Shown in pieces: positions 23,386-35,232 of a stretch of DNA of 64,000 nucleotides. The notes below the pieces were generated by a model. The model had not been told where the DNA came from. It did not search any database and saw only the letters and a program-made list of their open reading frames with translations. Origin of the DNA: Poronia punctata (Eukaryota; Ascomycota; Sordariomycetes; Xylariales; Xylariaceae); NCBI GenBank assembly GCA_022579005.1, contig MU401455.1, forward strand, positions 496,001 to 560,000. The letters are read 5' to 3'. The position numbers and the translations under genes are program-made. How positions within the stretch are numbered: position 1 is the first letter of the stretch; every line of letters starts with the position of its first letter.

Positions 23386-24304
23386 ACCAACCGAGCTTAT
23401 GATTACACCCAGTCGCAGTGAAGTGAGGGGTCACGGGAAATGGAATATGTACAATAGAAACGAGATCACGATAAAAATAATATGACAAACTATGACCAAT
23501 AAGAGCCTATATTACTTGCACCACCTTACTCTATTCTCCTAGAGCCCCTATCCTTAATATGTCCTTGAATGCGTTAGTGGACATGTCATGTCTAAAACAA
23601 GCGACTTGACATTATCTGGTTAGCCCGGGATACTCAGTATGTTTAACAAGAAGATAACCACGCCCCCCGATCAGTTGTTGTTCTAACAAAGGAAAACACC
23701 GATGACTACCCGTCCGCCCGTGTATTATAATTACAAGTTTTTACCGGGAAAATTACTATACCCTGGTGGCTGGATGATAGGTTGCTATTCCAGGCCGCCC
23801 AGTCAACTGAGTTTGTTTTACCGAGGACGTTGGCCACGTACGAGTAGGTCGTTGTTACAGAGATAGGAAAGGTTAGGAACTTTTGATGATGTGATGTTCT
23901 CTTACTATTGTTGCCATAGTAGAAGTGACGACATTGGGGTATTAGCTAATAAGCCGACCGTTGGTGGGCCGTAAGTATCGCAAGGTACCTGTGTACCCGA
24001 CTCCACACGCATACGTCATTTCGGGTATGACGATGTTGTAATGGAAGGCCCAGGCAAGGAAAATAGAACCTCCACAGTCGCAATATTTAATCCAGAACAG
24101 CCGACAAAGTAGGTTTTATACTCGTAACATTACAAGAACAGTTTTTAAACTTACACCTACAACATTCTCGACAATCTGACATAACCCGATCCATACTTAC
24201 CTAACCTACCAAGCGCTGTGTCCGCAAGCAAGCACACTTCATTCTCAACCCAACCCAAATCAACCAAACCAAACCAAATCAAACCAAACAACATTGTCAA
24301 CAAC
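23386..24304. other. Intergenic, promoter of the small gene at 24305
   Basis: Nothing coding seen. TACGAGTA at 23839 and TACTCGTA at 24119. The 80 bases before 24305 are C/A-rich (CAACCCAACCCAAATCAACC), typical of a fungal 5' leader. Confidence 0.5.
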
Positions 24305-24607
24305 ATGTCGAACAAGATAATAGACGACGTAAAGACTGGCGCCAAGGGCATCCGCGGCGCCGGCGACACTCTACGAGGCGAGATGATGGCCGCCACCGAC
24401 CAGATGTTCGACAACAACCAGAACCACCCACAGACACAGGCGTCGGAGGTCAAGAACGAAAGTATAAGCCAGAAGGGCAAGGCAGATATGCAGGCCGTCG
24501 ACGACAGGCTCGCGAACCGCGAGAGGGAGCACAAGGAAGAGAAGATCAGGCGACAGGCTGGCGTGCCCCAGACTAACGCCGGTCACCACCCCCGTCCTCT
24601 GCAGTAA
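24305..24607 (+). CDS. Small conserved fungal protein, 100 aa
   Basis: Single exon. The protein starts MSNKIIDDVKTGAKGIRGAG, continues GEMMAATDQMFDN, and ends in a charged tail (REREHKEEKIRRQAG). It is soluble, Gln/Asn/Lys/Glu-rich and probably partly helical, like small stress-type hydrophilins (inference). I recall similar short proteins with the DxKTGxKGIxGAG opening in other ascomycetes but no known role. An upstream in-frame ATG at 24218 is rejected because its extension is only Asn/Gln/Pro/Lys leader-like sequence. The strong fungal leader just upstream supports 24305. Confidence 0.7.
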   Translation: MSNKIIDDVKTGAKGIRGAGDTLRGEMMAATDQMFDNNQNHPQTQASEVKNESISQKGKADMQAVDDRLANREREHKEEKIRRQAGVPQTNAGHHPRPLQ

Positions 24608-25600
24608 ACTGTAAAGTTGGAAAAGTTGAGATGATGGATGAGAGAGAGAGAGGGGGCTTTACAGAAGGTTATGTTATTGGGGACTTGGATTGGGCTGGTT
24701 TTGACGATTAATGACTTGACGAATAAACAAACAATCACTATGCACTTTTACAGATCCTCGGTCCTAAAATAAAAACAACTTGGTGTTAGAGAATTTGAGA
24801 CGCTACCTGGCCGATGGCGCGGTACAATCGGAACTTGACTAGCAGGGTACTTGTATTCGGCTGTTAATCTTCTGGGGTAGCCAATCGAATATTATAAGAT
24901 CGTAATTGACTTGTAATTCACCCAGGTTGATAATTGCTTGCTTAGCACTATTAATTGACAATACCACAGCAATTGTCAAAGAAAAGTAACCGGAGGCCAA
25001 GAAGGCAAAGACTCGGGGATTCAAACATGGTACTATCGCCGGGCCGTGCCGATGTCATAAACATCAAATGCTAGCTAAAGTAGCTACATCTTTATATTCT
25101 CTCTGGTTAGGATAGGAGGTAGGTACCTGCCCCCTCTTTAAACGATCATGTAATCGTAGACGGAGGTAGATAATCTACAAGTAGGGGTCTACCTACGCGT
25201 GTATAGAGGAGATAGGTAGGTATTAATGTGTACACGTACAGTACACCAGTGCTACCTATCAGCCTATCACCCATCTCAATCATATCTAGATATCCTCCTT
25301 CTAGCAATGGCAATTATATATAAACTAGAGGCCATTTGATTTGGTCTTGGTCCCTATAGCCCCAGGTGAAAGTAGTATATGATCAGCGGCTATTATATTC
25401 ATGGCTTCTCAGCTACCACACCTAGACCAGCGGTGTAAGAAAGGGAAAAAAAAGAAAAAGGCCTCGAGGTAGGTTATAGAGATTCTCTATATATATATAT
25501 TAGATGGGTAAAAGAAATGTTATTATCCTTAAAAGTTTCGAGCGGGGGTAGTTGAAAGGGAAAAGGGATGTAATTACGTGGATGCAACAGCAAGGAGGAA
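24608..25600. other. Intergenic, no gene seen
   Basis: AT-rich with TAGGTAGGTA-like and TATATA stretches; no RNA gene or coding frame recognised. A short GA repeat lies near 24639-24652. Confidence 0.45.
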
Positions 25601-27331
25601 ATGGGACGGCCCGAGTTAGACTTAGACGCTAGAGGAGCTAACCCTAACCTTAACCCTAACCCTAACCCTATCTCCTGGGTTTCGGATATAGCCGGACACC
25701 ACCACCACTGGCGGCGGCGGTTTGCACATGTTGTAGTTCTGGTCTTCCTTTCAACATGTTTCGTCTTGTACCAGTTACGGACTACGACTACATGGGCCGG
25801 AAAACAACAAAAAGAAGATATCACCAACAATGAATGAGAATCGAGTTCTATCTGACCAAGCCGAGACCTCCAACGACACCCCTACTACAACAACGCATAC
25901 ACGACTACGCTCGTCTAGACTTACCCATGGACTGGCTAGATCCCTCCGATTCCGAGCGCGTGACAATAGCCGTGATCCGACTTGAAGCAACAGAAACGAA
26001 AGATTATCGCGGTCCAGTATTTTTCAACCCCGGCGGACCCGGAGTACAGCGGTGTATTTGCCATGAGGGATAGAGGTGGGTATCTGCAGAGTATAATCGG
26101 ACGAAATCACGACTTGATCACCTTTGATCCGAGAGGTGTCGGATTTTCGTCGCCCAGGATCCGTTGCTGGGATTATCCCGAACAGAGCCGGTTATGGGAC
26201 ACGGCGGATGCGGGAGTGGTGGACGCGCATCCGGGGATCGTGTATGATGTCTATGCCCGGGCCGTGGCTTTTTTCGGTAGACTTGTGAGTCGCATATGGA
26301 TGGAAAATCGAATATCCTGCGCCATGTGGGCACGGCTTCGCATGCGAGGGATATGTTGGAAATTCTGCACCTGCTAGGTTATGAGAAGGGGTTTTAGCTA
26401 TGGCACTCTTCTCGGTGGCGTCTTTGTCGCCATGTATCCGGATAAAGTCGAGAGGTTTGTTAGTGATGGTGAGCTTTTTTTCTTTTCTTTTTCCACCTCT
26501 GGTGCTATCCATTTAGTCTAGGTATCGAATTCTTTCTTTGCGCAGATCAGACTAATGAGGTATCCGGAAACATCCCGTGATAGTTGATCGGCTATTAACT
26601 GGCGATGCGCATATCCCTCAAATCATTACTTGGTCGCACGTCCGTCGCCTCACTTCCTCTGCACTATATCAGCCCATAGCTCTCTTCAAGAAATACGCTG
26701 CGGCTTTGGCTGCCTTGGAAATCAACGATGGACGTCCTGTTTACGAAATGAGTATGATAATCCCCCCCTTGAAAAATAAACATGGAAGCTATTCTGTAGA
26801 GCTGGGGGTTTTTTTTTTTCTTTCATTATCCTTTATGAAACCAATTCCGATAGCATACCAAAGAATAAAAAATAAAAGAATTTGCTGATTTAATTGTATC
26901 GAAGTTCAAAGTCAATCCCATCATGAACCACACAGCCGAAAACTTTGCCCAGTTCGCAGAACACTTGGGCGGAATAAGCCACTCTGCCGGCCGCTGTCAA
27001 TGCGCTTTTCCGTCTGGCTTGTGTTGGCCGAAAGGTCAGGCCGAACTGGCGATACGACGGTATGCTCAGGCCAAAAACGTAAAATAACTGTCTATTTTGC
27101 AGCATACCGGTTTGTCTGCCGCTTCGACTTGCACCGCCGGCTATATCCGCAACTATTTTCAACGAGGGGAACTTCCTATACCGTGGAACGATGTGTGAAT
27201 CCGATTATTACCCTTTTCAGGATATCACACCGAGAAACGACGACGACAACGACGACGACGACGAAGAGTTGACAACGGCCCTTCATGGGCTTTCTGGTGC
27301 CAATTGGGGCTTCGCAAGTAAGTTGGCTATA
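25601..27331 (+). pseudogene. Decayed TAP-type alpha/beta hydrolase (S33-like) with N-terminal membrane anchor
   Basis: Pieces of one hydrolase appear in order but in different frames. A cytosolic head with a membrane anchor (VVVLVFLSTCFVLYQL) comes first, then ARLDLPMDWLDPSDSERVT and FFNPGGPG, the oxyanion region. After a frame change come SGVFAMRDRGGY, HDLITFDPRGVGFSS and CWDYPEQSRLWDTADAG. In another frame, SNILRHVGTASHARDMLEIL leads to the nucleophile elbow GFSYGTLLGG. Further on are ALAALEINDGRP, a RPNWRYDG segment, and the TAP C-terminus from HTGLSAASTCTAGY. Breaks: a frame slip near 26041, another near 26265, and an apparent deletion of about 11 bp just before the nucleophile (near 26388). 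The C-terminal exon also has the Asp-rich repeat near 27238-27265. Functional homologues are membrane-anchored or secreted peptidases or esterases. Confidence 0.8.
25638..25670 (+). repeat. Interstitial telomere-like repeat (CTAACC)n
   Basis: Five tandem hexamers plus three bases, CTAACC CTAACC TTAACC CTAACC CTAACC CTA, with one C-to-T variant. CCCTAA/TTAGGG is the telomere unit of filamentous fungi. It lies inside the first exon of the hydrolase pseudogene, where it would encode Asn-Pro repeats. Confidence 0.92.
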
Positions 27332-27814
27332 TGAGGCCTTCGTCTAGTCATCCGAAAAGCGAGAGGACCTTCAAGTACATGCCATGTCAGTGTTACCAGG
27401 AGCTATACCTTTAGGATAACGCATGAATCTTAATCCCGTTGCACTGTTTATTGTGATGAACTACGGCTGTCTCCCGTCTTCCTTTTCCTCCCCTTACAAG
27501 AAACCATGGCGTTGTGGTTCCTATGCAAGATAGTATCTGAAGTCTAACCTACTCGGCCCTCTTGTTTTGTTATGCGACTGTGCATGGTAGCACGTACGTA
27601 CATTTGTCCATTGGTTAGAAATAAATCAACACATGGCCTGCCGGTCTTGAACACAAGCCTTGGACTCTGCACAGTGGTATCTGCCGACCCGTGGGATGTA
27701 ATCAAACAACAAACACTAAGTATGCAAGCAAGAATCGCCGGCTGATGGAAAAAAAAAAAAAAAAAAAGCAACTGTCACCTGACATAACGCGTCTTTACAA
27801 ACCCGGCTACCTAC
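27332..27814. other. Convergent spacer
   Basis: 3' flanks of the hydrolase remnant and the guanine deaminase gene; an A19 run ends at 27767. Nothing else seen. Confidence 0.5.
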
Positions 27815-29176
27815 CTATCCTTTGACTTTGCGCCCGCGGACGAATACTTGCTTAATATTGCGATCATCACCCGTCATGACAAACTTGTCGAATATCGTCT
27901 TTATAGAGTCGTGTTCTTCGACCGGAGCCATGACGCCCGGCGCGGCGCTTTCCGCATCGATGAGCAGGGCATCGAACTCCTTCCCCGGCGAGAAACTGCC
28001 GATCCTATGATCCAAGCAGCAGACCCGGGCGCCCCCGAGCGTGGCAAGATAGAAGACTTCTCCGATCGACAAACCCTTATCCCCGCCGCCACTCGATTCC
28101 TCCCGAGCATTAGACGCCACGAGAGCCTGCCTCATGGCGTCCAACATGCTGCTCGAGAAGCCGCCGCCGCTATCGGTCCCCAAGCCGACCTTGATGCCCC
28201 GACGCAAGAACTGGCGTACGGGGGCGGCCATGAAGCCTCCGCCGACAGTCATATTCGACACGGGGCAATGCGCGACGCCGCACCCGAGATCTCTCAACCG
28301 GTCGAGCTCGTACGCCGACATATAGCAGCAATGCGCGAGGATGGATCGCTCGGTGAGCAGGCCGAAGTGATCGTACAAGTCCACCTCGTTTCCGAAAGCC
28401 GGAAACAGCGTCTTTGTGAAATCCATCTCCTGCCTGGCCTCGTTGAAGTGCGTCTGGATCGGCAGGTCCGGGTTATCGCGAGCCATCTGTCCCAGGCCGG
28501 CGAGAAGCGCATCCTCGCACGTGATGGCGAACCGAGGTGTGATCACATGCTTGACCAACCCGCCCTCGGGGTCAACCTTCCTCATGTGCGCGATGCAGTC
28601 CAGCGTGTCGTCTAACGAGGACCGCACCGTCGCATCGCGATAATAGTCGGGCGCGTTGCGATTCATATTGCACTTCCCCACAAACGCCCGCTGACCCTTC
28701 TCGAGGCAGAGGTCGGCCAGGATCTTTGTAGCCTCGGCGTGCGCGGAGCCGTAGTACGAGGCTGTAGTAACGCCTTGTTGGAGGAAGCCATCCACGCAAC
28801 TGGAATAAACGCGCCGAGCGTAGGCCGGGTCGCGAAAGCGGGCTTCGTTGGGGAATGTGATCTTGTCTAGCCAATCCAAGATATGCATGCTCTGGCCAAG
28901 CCCGCGTTGGGCCCATTGTGGCGCGTGGTTGTGAGTGTCCACGAAGCCTGGAACGAGGAATTGACCGCGTCCGAGGTAGTGTACTTGGCCATATTCCGTC
29001 TCGGAGAGCCCTGCTGTTGCTAGACGCTCCGGAACCGAAGACTTCGGAACCGACGCGGCCAACTGGGAAATCGTACCGTCTGGTTTGACAACGATTAAAC
29101 CGTCTTCTATTATCTCAAAATCGTCTAGGGCAAGACTGTGGAGAAAGGTCCCATGGAAGACAGTATGTTGGGGCAT
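27815..29176 (-). CDS. GUD1: Guanine deaminase
   Basis: Single exon of 453 aa, the usual length for the family. It converts guanine to xanthine and ammonia (EC 3.5.4.3) in purine salvage and catabolism, in the cytosol. Amidohydrolase landmarks are in place: PGFVDTHNHAPQ with metal ligands His82 and His84, the substrate segment RFAITC, QTHFNEARQE with His243 and Glu246, ILAHCCYM with His282, CPVSN, and GLGTDSGGG with Asp335. The start at MPQHTVFHG precedes the first strand of the small beta domain, as expected, and a stop-rich region lies just upstream. A GC-rich, intron-free body contrasts with its decayed neighbour. The long plus-strand frame across it (27848-28615) is a shadow. Confidence 0.95.
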   Translation of the reverse strand: MPQHTVFHGTFLHSLALDDFEIIEDGLIVVKPDGTISQLAASVPKSSVPERLATAGLSETEYGQVHYLGRGQFLVPGFVDTHNHAPQWAQRGLGQSMHILDWLDKITFPNEARFRDPAYARRVYSSCVDGFLQQGVTTASYYGSAHAEATKILADLCLEKGQRAFVGKCNMNRNAPDYYRDATVRSSLDDTLDCIAHMRKVDPEGGLVKHVITPRFAITCEDALLAGLGQMARDNPDLPIQTHFNEARQEMDFTKTLFPAFGNEVDLYDHFGLLTERSILAHCCYMSAYELDRLRDLGCGVAHCPVSNMTVGGGFMAAPVRQFLRRGIKVGLGTDSGGGFSSSMLDAMRQALVASNAREESSGGGDKGLSIGEVFYLATLGGARVCCLDHRIGSFSPGKEFDALLIDAESAAPGVMAPVEEHDSIKTIFDKFVMTGDDRNIKQVFVRGRKVKG

Positions 29177-29394
29177 GACTGTTAAGCAGGATGTAGAATA
29201 AAGTAAATAAATACTCGTACGTTGGATGGGCCGGGACCCCTCAATTCAGGTGTCGCGGCCAGCACAATGAGAAAAGACTGTTCTAATGGCCAACCGTCCG
29301 GCCCCCTACACGTACATGGTAAAAACGCTGACTCTTCCCGTTTTGAGCTATGGTAAGACGTTGTACCTCACAACCAGCCAACCACTTTGTGCTT

Positions 29395-29498
29395 GGCCTC
29401 GTGGCCCAATGGCAAGGCGTCTGACTACGATTGGAGAAGATGGTTTCGTCTAACCCCACGTTATCAGGAGATTCTGGGTTCGACCCCCAGCGAGGTCA
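29395..29498 (+). tRNA. tRNA-Arg(ACG) with intron
   Basis: The cloverleaf folds fully. The acceptor stem GGCCTCG/CGAGGTC, the A box TGGCCCAATGG and the B box GGTTCGACCCC are present. The anticodon stem TCTGA pairs with TCAGG, and the T stem CTGGG pairs with CCCAG. Anticodon ACG is at 29427-29429. A 32-nt intron at 29431-29462 sits at the canonical place, one base 3' of the anticodon. Discriminator is A. A T5 stop follows near 29540. The gene lies about 220 bp upstream of the divergent guanine deaminase start. Confidence 0.93.
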
Positions 29499-29826
29499 AA
29501 AAAGATTTGTGTCCCATAACAAATGCGACGTAGGTATATTTTTGGCTTTGTTATCCATCACCGGTATCGAATTGTTTTTACATTGAAATGTGTTTTTTTT
29601 GTGGTTAATGTACTTTCGTTGTCGGGATCGTAGTGCAGAAATTATGACATTTGCATCGTAAGGGACTGTTTTGAATTTGCAAGTTTTCTGTTCCCAAATT
29701 CCATCTTGGGGTTTGACAAATGCTTGTATAGATACAGTCCTAGAAGAAACACTACTTAATCATATATACCTGTATAATCCTCCAACTATCCTACAGAGAA
29801 TGACAACGGAATAAAGTTTTTGTTCC
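29499..29826. other. Spacer after tRNA
   Basis: AT-rich; holds the Pol III T-run and the presumed 3' UTR of the minus-strand gene that follows. Confidence 0.5.
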
Positions 29827-32451
29827 TCAAGTCTGCCTGATAGCGCCCAAACGTCTGAAACATGGACTTCTGATATCAATATGATCTTCGCTCTGTTGGA
29901 ATATCTGAGCCCGCGGATTGAGAGCCCTGCCAGGGGTATGTTCCGGCCGATGTTCCGACCTACCACGATGTTTTCTTTCCTGACGTTTCGGACGTGGCCC
30001 CGCGTCGCTTCTGCTGCGTCGTTTATTCTGCGTTGTCTTTGCAGGTTCCAAGAGGGAGCCGTGAGGCGCTAAAGGTTCTGGGGACTTGCCATGTGGCGCC
30101 GACAATGCCTCACTGTTTGCCGACTGTTGTTTACTTCGTGAAGCTTCCATGGCAGATCCTTCTGGCTTAGTTGACAACTGCTCGGCATGCTTGTCTGCCT
30201 CTTGATGAGGTTCTTTCATGACTTCGCCACAAGTCTCATTTCTTTCCGGCATAGATTCGGCGCTGCTGTCAACACCTCCATCGTCATCGAAAAGCTCTTG
30301 CTCGCCCCGCACAGTCTCGTTCTCGACTTGCAGAGGGTTTGGCATCCCTTCCTGATTTTCTGGCTTAGGGGTAAGTAGGCTTTCACTGTGGCCCTCTGAA
30401 TGTAGCGGATGTTTGGCCTTGTCTAGTGGCGAGATGGAATTTCCCCGCGTGTGGCTCGGAGAAGTCGGGTAGTCATCTGGAATAGCTCCTTCCCGGCCAT
30501 CGGCGTAGGCTTCGTTGCCTGAAGCATGGGGGCCGCTATCTGGAGTTAGGCCGAGCTTAGGTGGATTCGAATTTGTTGTCCCGGTACGCCCCAACAGAAT
30601 GTTCGATCCTCCATCTTCACGAGGTCCTCCCCTTCCAGATGCAGAGTGCAGCCCTCGGGGTCGTACCGTAGGATCGGAGCCTTCAATGCGCGAGTTAACG
30701 GGTGATCCATGTGATTCAAGGTCATGGATGCAATACCGACGGCCTGGGTGTCCACCTCCAAATCGTCTGTCATGTCGTGCTTCATCCCGAGGCTGTTGTG
30801 GTTGTTACTAGAGGCTGATGGATTCCGATCAGGGCCGCGGCTGTCCTTTTCTGGCCTCCCATGTTCCGTTGGTAGCGAGCTTTTCGTTTCCACTGCTTCC
30901 CTAACGTCTCCCGCTGGGGGGGAATGCGTAATGCTCTCCGACCCTGGCTTGCTAGAGGTGGGCTGTATGGGAGACGAATGTCTTGGTGAGCCATCAGATA
31001 ATAATTGCTTCGATTCCATGGGACTCTTTGCGCCTTGAACTTTCCAACTCTTCGCCGTGGTATTGTTAAATGGTGATGGTGATTTTTCTGGCTGTCCGTG
31101 TACTACCTTTTTATCCTTTTCATATTCGTGCTTTTCCAACGTCTCTTCACCCTTGATAATGCACTGAGTGGTTTTATCCTCACTGCTCCCTGTATCCTGC
31201 TCCGCATGTACTCGTTCCACCCGACCACCTTTTGGCCTCGATACACCTACAAGCATGATTAGTCACAGAACGTTTATTACTTTTTCTGCTTTTTCGACCG
31301 CTTACCTTCATCATCCCACCGAGATCCATGGCCGATTTCTGCCACAAGTACATTAGTAATGGGCCATTTTGACGTTTCCAGGCAGTTCTATGCAGCTCAT
31401 TTGGTGTTCACCTACTCTCACGGTCCCCTTCGTCGTGAGATGCTGAACCTGAATCACGCTTTTTGTGACTTTCCTTTTCCTTTAACTCATTAGAATCGTC
31501 CATCAAAACCTCACAGAATAGCCTCGGGAGTTCTTCAATAGGACCGTCTGCTGCCTGCGGAAGATCATTTGACTTGGCTTGGAAGGGCATCTCACCGTGG
31601 TGTTTTTGTTTTGGGGGTTCAGTAGCCTCGGAAGGTGCTGGTTTATTTGCCGGTTTCTGGGACTCCATTGAGTCGGATGGTGGTGCTTTATTTGCTACTC
31701 TCTGAGATTCCGTAGACTCGGCAGATGTCGTTTTGTTTTCTGGTTTCTGGGACTCGGTAGGATCTGAGGATGGGCCCTTGCTTGACGATTTTTGGGATGA
31801 CTGCTGCTTTGATGATTCGGCAGGTGTAGGGTTGGCCGCATTACTGGCAGCTTTTCCCCCCTCGTCTTTCACCTTGCTTCTTCTACGTCTGGGGGCATCA
31901 GGTATAGGTTGTGCCATTTGTTCCTCGATGCGCCGGTTGAGCTCCTTTCCTTGATATGTCAGCAATCCAAGGTGCCAGGTCTTGCGGCGGAGACAACCCA
32001 GCACACTCACCTTCCTCTTTTCTTCAAGTTGCTGCAATTTCTTCCTGCCCTCCTCGACCATCTGGCGGGCGACTTCCTCAATCTCATCCATTTTCTGTTC
32101 CGTCTCATCCTCCACGGAGGAGGCTTGGCTATCACGCCGTTCTTTTCTTTGTGAGTCTTCATTGGTATGCGTCTGCTTGAGCTCCTCGTCCTCTTTACGG
32201 CGCCGGGCTTCGCGTTCTTCATCTTCCTTCTTTCGCCTCTTTTCGATGTCCTCCAAGGTTGCCTTGCGTTTCTTCTCGAGTTCTCGACTCTCTTTTTCGA
32301 AGGCCTTTCGTAAATCAGCTAGTTCCTGCTCTCGTTTCTTTTCTAATTGTTCGAGACGCGCTGACTGCTCTTTTGTGGACAGTCCATCGATGGTGAGTTT
32401 GATTTCTGAGAGGGTATCTTGCATCTGCGGTAGGAGGATATCGACCGACAT
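29827..32451 (-). CDS. Uncharacterised coiled-coil and disordered protein, 788 aa
   Basis: My model has exons 32451-32011, 31944-31416, 31338-31306, 31246-30737 and 30680-29827. The N-terminal 150 residues are a charged coiled coil (LEQLEKKREQELADLRKAFE and KKRKATLEDIEKRRKK). The remainder is disordered, with degenerate repeats of the form SxESQKPxNKxxxS around residues 210-270 and many Ser, Pro, Glu and His. The C-terminus is basic (KTTQNKRRSRSDAGPRPKRQ), a possible nuclear signal. No catalytic domain or known family is recognised. Two introns (32010-31945 and 30736-30681) use AAG acceptors. The last one, GTATTG donor with a GTTAAC branch, is inferred because the frame must change between two long Ser/Pro-rich frames. 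A tiny 33-nt exon is also inferred. An in-frame ATG at 32616 is judged to lie in the leader. Confidence 0.6.
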
Positions 32452-35232
32452 GATGGGCAACAAGCGGCGAAGAGATCTACGACGACGAAGTGATGAATTC
32501 AGGGGATGTCGGCAGGAAGGTGCGAATATTCTCTCTTGGGGTACCCGGTATGTTAACAAGGGTCGAAAAGAAGCGAATTGTGCGGCGCAGGAGGGAAGTC
32601 CAATTACTTTAGGCACTGCTCATATACTGCTGAACGATAGACCACTTTCCTTAGAACCCGCCCAGATGACGTTGATAGCCACTCAGCTGACGACTTATCC
32701 GTCAACGAATCCGGAAATACTTCTCTCATTAGCTTTATCGTCCTTTGCCTATATGCTACTGGCATCATAGGGGCTATATCAAGCATGAACCCCCGGATGT
32801 GCGAATCGTGGCTTGGTGGGGGTTGGCCTATCAGGATCCGAGCTGTAGACTTTCTGGACGGTAACTAGAAAGCTTATCCTGTCGATACTCCTCCTCTTCT
32901 TCACATGGCCTTAATTGAGTGGTTGAGGATTTGGCCCGAAAGTCCACCGGCGTCCCGCAAAGAACTCTAATTCACAAGGGGATATCCTTATCAACCATCT
33001 CACCAAGTAACGATATGCGCATAAGGTATCAACACAGTGTTTATGCTGACTATGTTCCAACACATGTCATCCTGACACCATGGTAGAAGTGGTCATTCTG
33101 TAGTCATTGTAGTGATATGAAGGTGTCATAAAACTATAATCACCGTCGGAGACTCGAGAATGGGTCGCTAAGGTGGGTAAAATAAGCCGTGAAGGACTTG
33201 ATGTATGTATCTGCTACCTTAGCATTGAGGGAGACGGAGCTGGGCACTAGGTAAGTACCTTAGGTATGTGTGTCTCGGGTGGGTGCCCTCATGTGCAGAA
33301 TTCTGCACTTTCCTTGACAAATAAACATCGAGTCGCAACATCCTAAACCTACCTGCTATGCAAGAGAATCGGAATCGAGTGATCAAATCATCCAACCTGG
33401 ATCGTGGCTACGGCTGCCACACACAGTGTGGTCCATTGCCATCGATTATATACATATAAGTAGGTACCCACGGGGATTCCGATCTGCCCGCGCATTGCAA
33501 AAGCGGGAATCGGCATAACGGAGGAGAACCAGGGAGAGAGGACGGGGAAAAGAAGAAAGAAAAGAGCATCAGCCAAGTCGTACAACACCAGGGATTCGCT
33601 ACTTGGGCCATGAGGCTAAGTAGCGTGTGAAGAACCCCTGGCCTGTGTAGAAGTTTTCTGGGAGTGTTCTGGTTAATCTGGGAATTGGAAAGCCCTTCCT
33701 TCGACCTGCATAGCCCCGCGCCCTGCACTAGCCACGGTCTACTTAGCCATATTCACTAGCCCTCAAGACTCTGATCGAAAGTTGATAGGGCGGAAACATG
33801 AACGAACCATCGCCAGCGCAAGGCCATGCGATTCGAGAAGTTATAGCCATTACTTCAGGGATGACCTGACTTACTTGACTTGGTGGCTTCGCAATTCACT
33901 GGGAACTCGGCTATGTTTAGGGGTTCCAGTTACTAGTCCAAACAGACCGTAACACGACAATTCAAGTTGTGGTGCTCTCGTGGCGCACACCTAGAATATC
34001 GTACGCTGGTTGTACATTTCAGCTTGGATCTGTAAAGGAGCACCTCCCCCAACGCGCGACCCACTGTGAAGAGCGCCAGTGACTGTCTGCATAGGACAAT
34101 GACGACGCCTGTGTCACCTTTGGCCAACATGCCGGCTGAGCTGGATCCCCTCTCTTCCCAGCCATGGCAGTAAAGGCAGTGAAAACTGTTGTGTAATCAT
34201 AGTCAGTGACTTAAAAACGGGGAAACTAGTCACCTTGTCTTTGAGAACTTACATGCCCGAAATCCAGCATTCGGCGTACCCAAGAATGTCGGGGAATATG
34301 TCCTCTACGCCGGTTGCCAAAATGACCTTTTCCCCCGGCCCACGTCTTGTCGTCGCTTGTTGCCGCCTTAAATGCACCGTCGTCCCGCTTCTTCAACGTC
34401 GCAACTTCCTGGGTGCCTGGTCTCCTTACACTTCAGGTACCTTCATCATCGGTATCCGCCATCTGGTCGGCCGAAGACTTTACTGCGTCGAAGTGGTTTT
34501 ACTTGAAGCTATTACTAGGGGCGGTATGTTAGGTACCTAATGACAGAAAATGCTGGGAAGGCTCGTATCGTCTCTTTCTTGCGCTCAGGCCTGGGCTGGG
34601 TTTTAGAATTGAAGAGATGTTGATCGAATTTTATACAGGTCTAATATCACTGACAAGCTTGATGAAAAGAAAGAAGCAGGACCTTAATTTCTGGGAGGCG
34701 GTGCCAACGATACAACCCACCCAGCCATCTCGGCAAATCACCGTATGGCTCACAGTTTATTAAAACAGGTCCACACTGTGCACACCTTGAATCTGTGGAA
34801 TACATGCTATGAAGTCGATGTGTTCAGCAGCTAACCTAGGATGTGAAAGTACTAAGAATACTGCGCTTTCGACATACATCCATAAATATCTATATATTCT
34901 AGTGTAAACGTACTGACTATCGTACGAGAGTTTCTAACTTTGGTGCACTTTTCCATCCCTGGGCACTCCAAGGAATCGGATCGGGAGGGTCTGGGGTAAC
35001 GGGATCCCCATTCTGGGGTAATATGTCAAAGCGGGTGCGGAGTAAACCCCCTGAATGTATCCCCAACCCCCCCCCTCCACCCAGCTCATATTAATAACCG
35101 AATAACTACCAAGGTAAATAAAATGCATGACAGTATCATATATTAACCTACCTCTTGGCTCAACTTTCACTCGTGCACTTTCAGCAGCCAAATAACATTG
35201 CGTCCCGACGATTGAGAATCAATCCCTCCATT
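32452..35232. other. 2.8-kb divergent intergenic region
   Basis: Promoters of the coiled-coil gene (left) and the acyl-CoA ligase gene (right). No frame shows domain features; 33388-33728 and 34235-34540 are random-looking. A CCACCC-rich stretch and a C9 run lie near 35065-35085. No tRNA or transposon ends seen. Confidence 0.5.

Noticed and set aside
27848..28615. 255-codon plus-strand frame inside guanine deaminase
   Set aside because: Antisense shadow; the minus strand encodes all catalytic residues.
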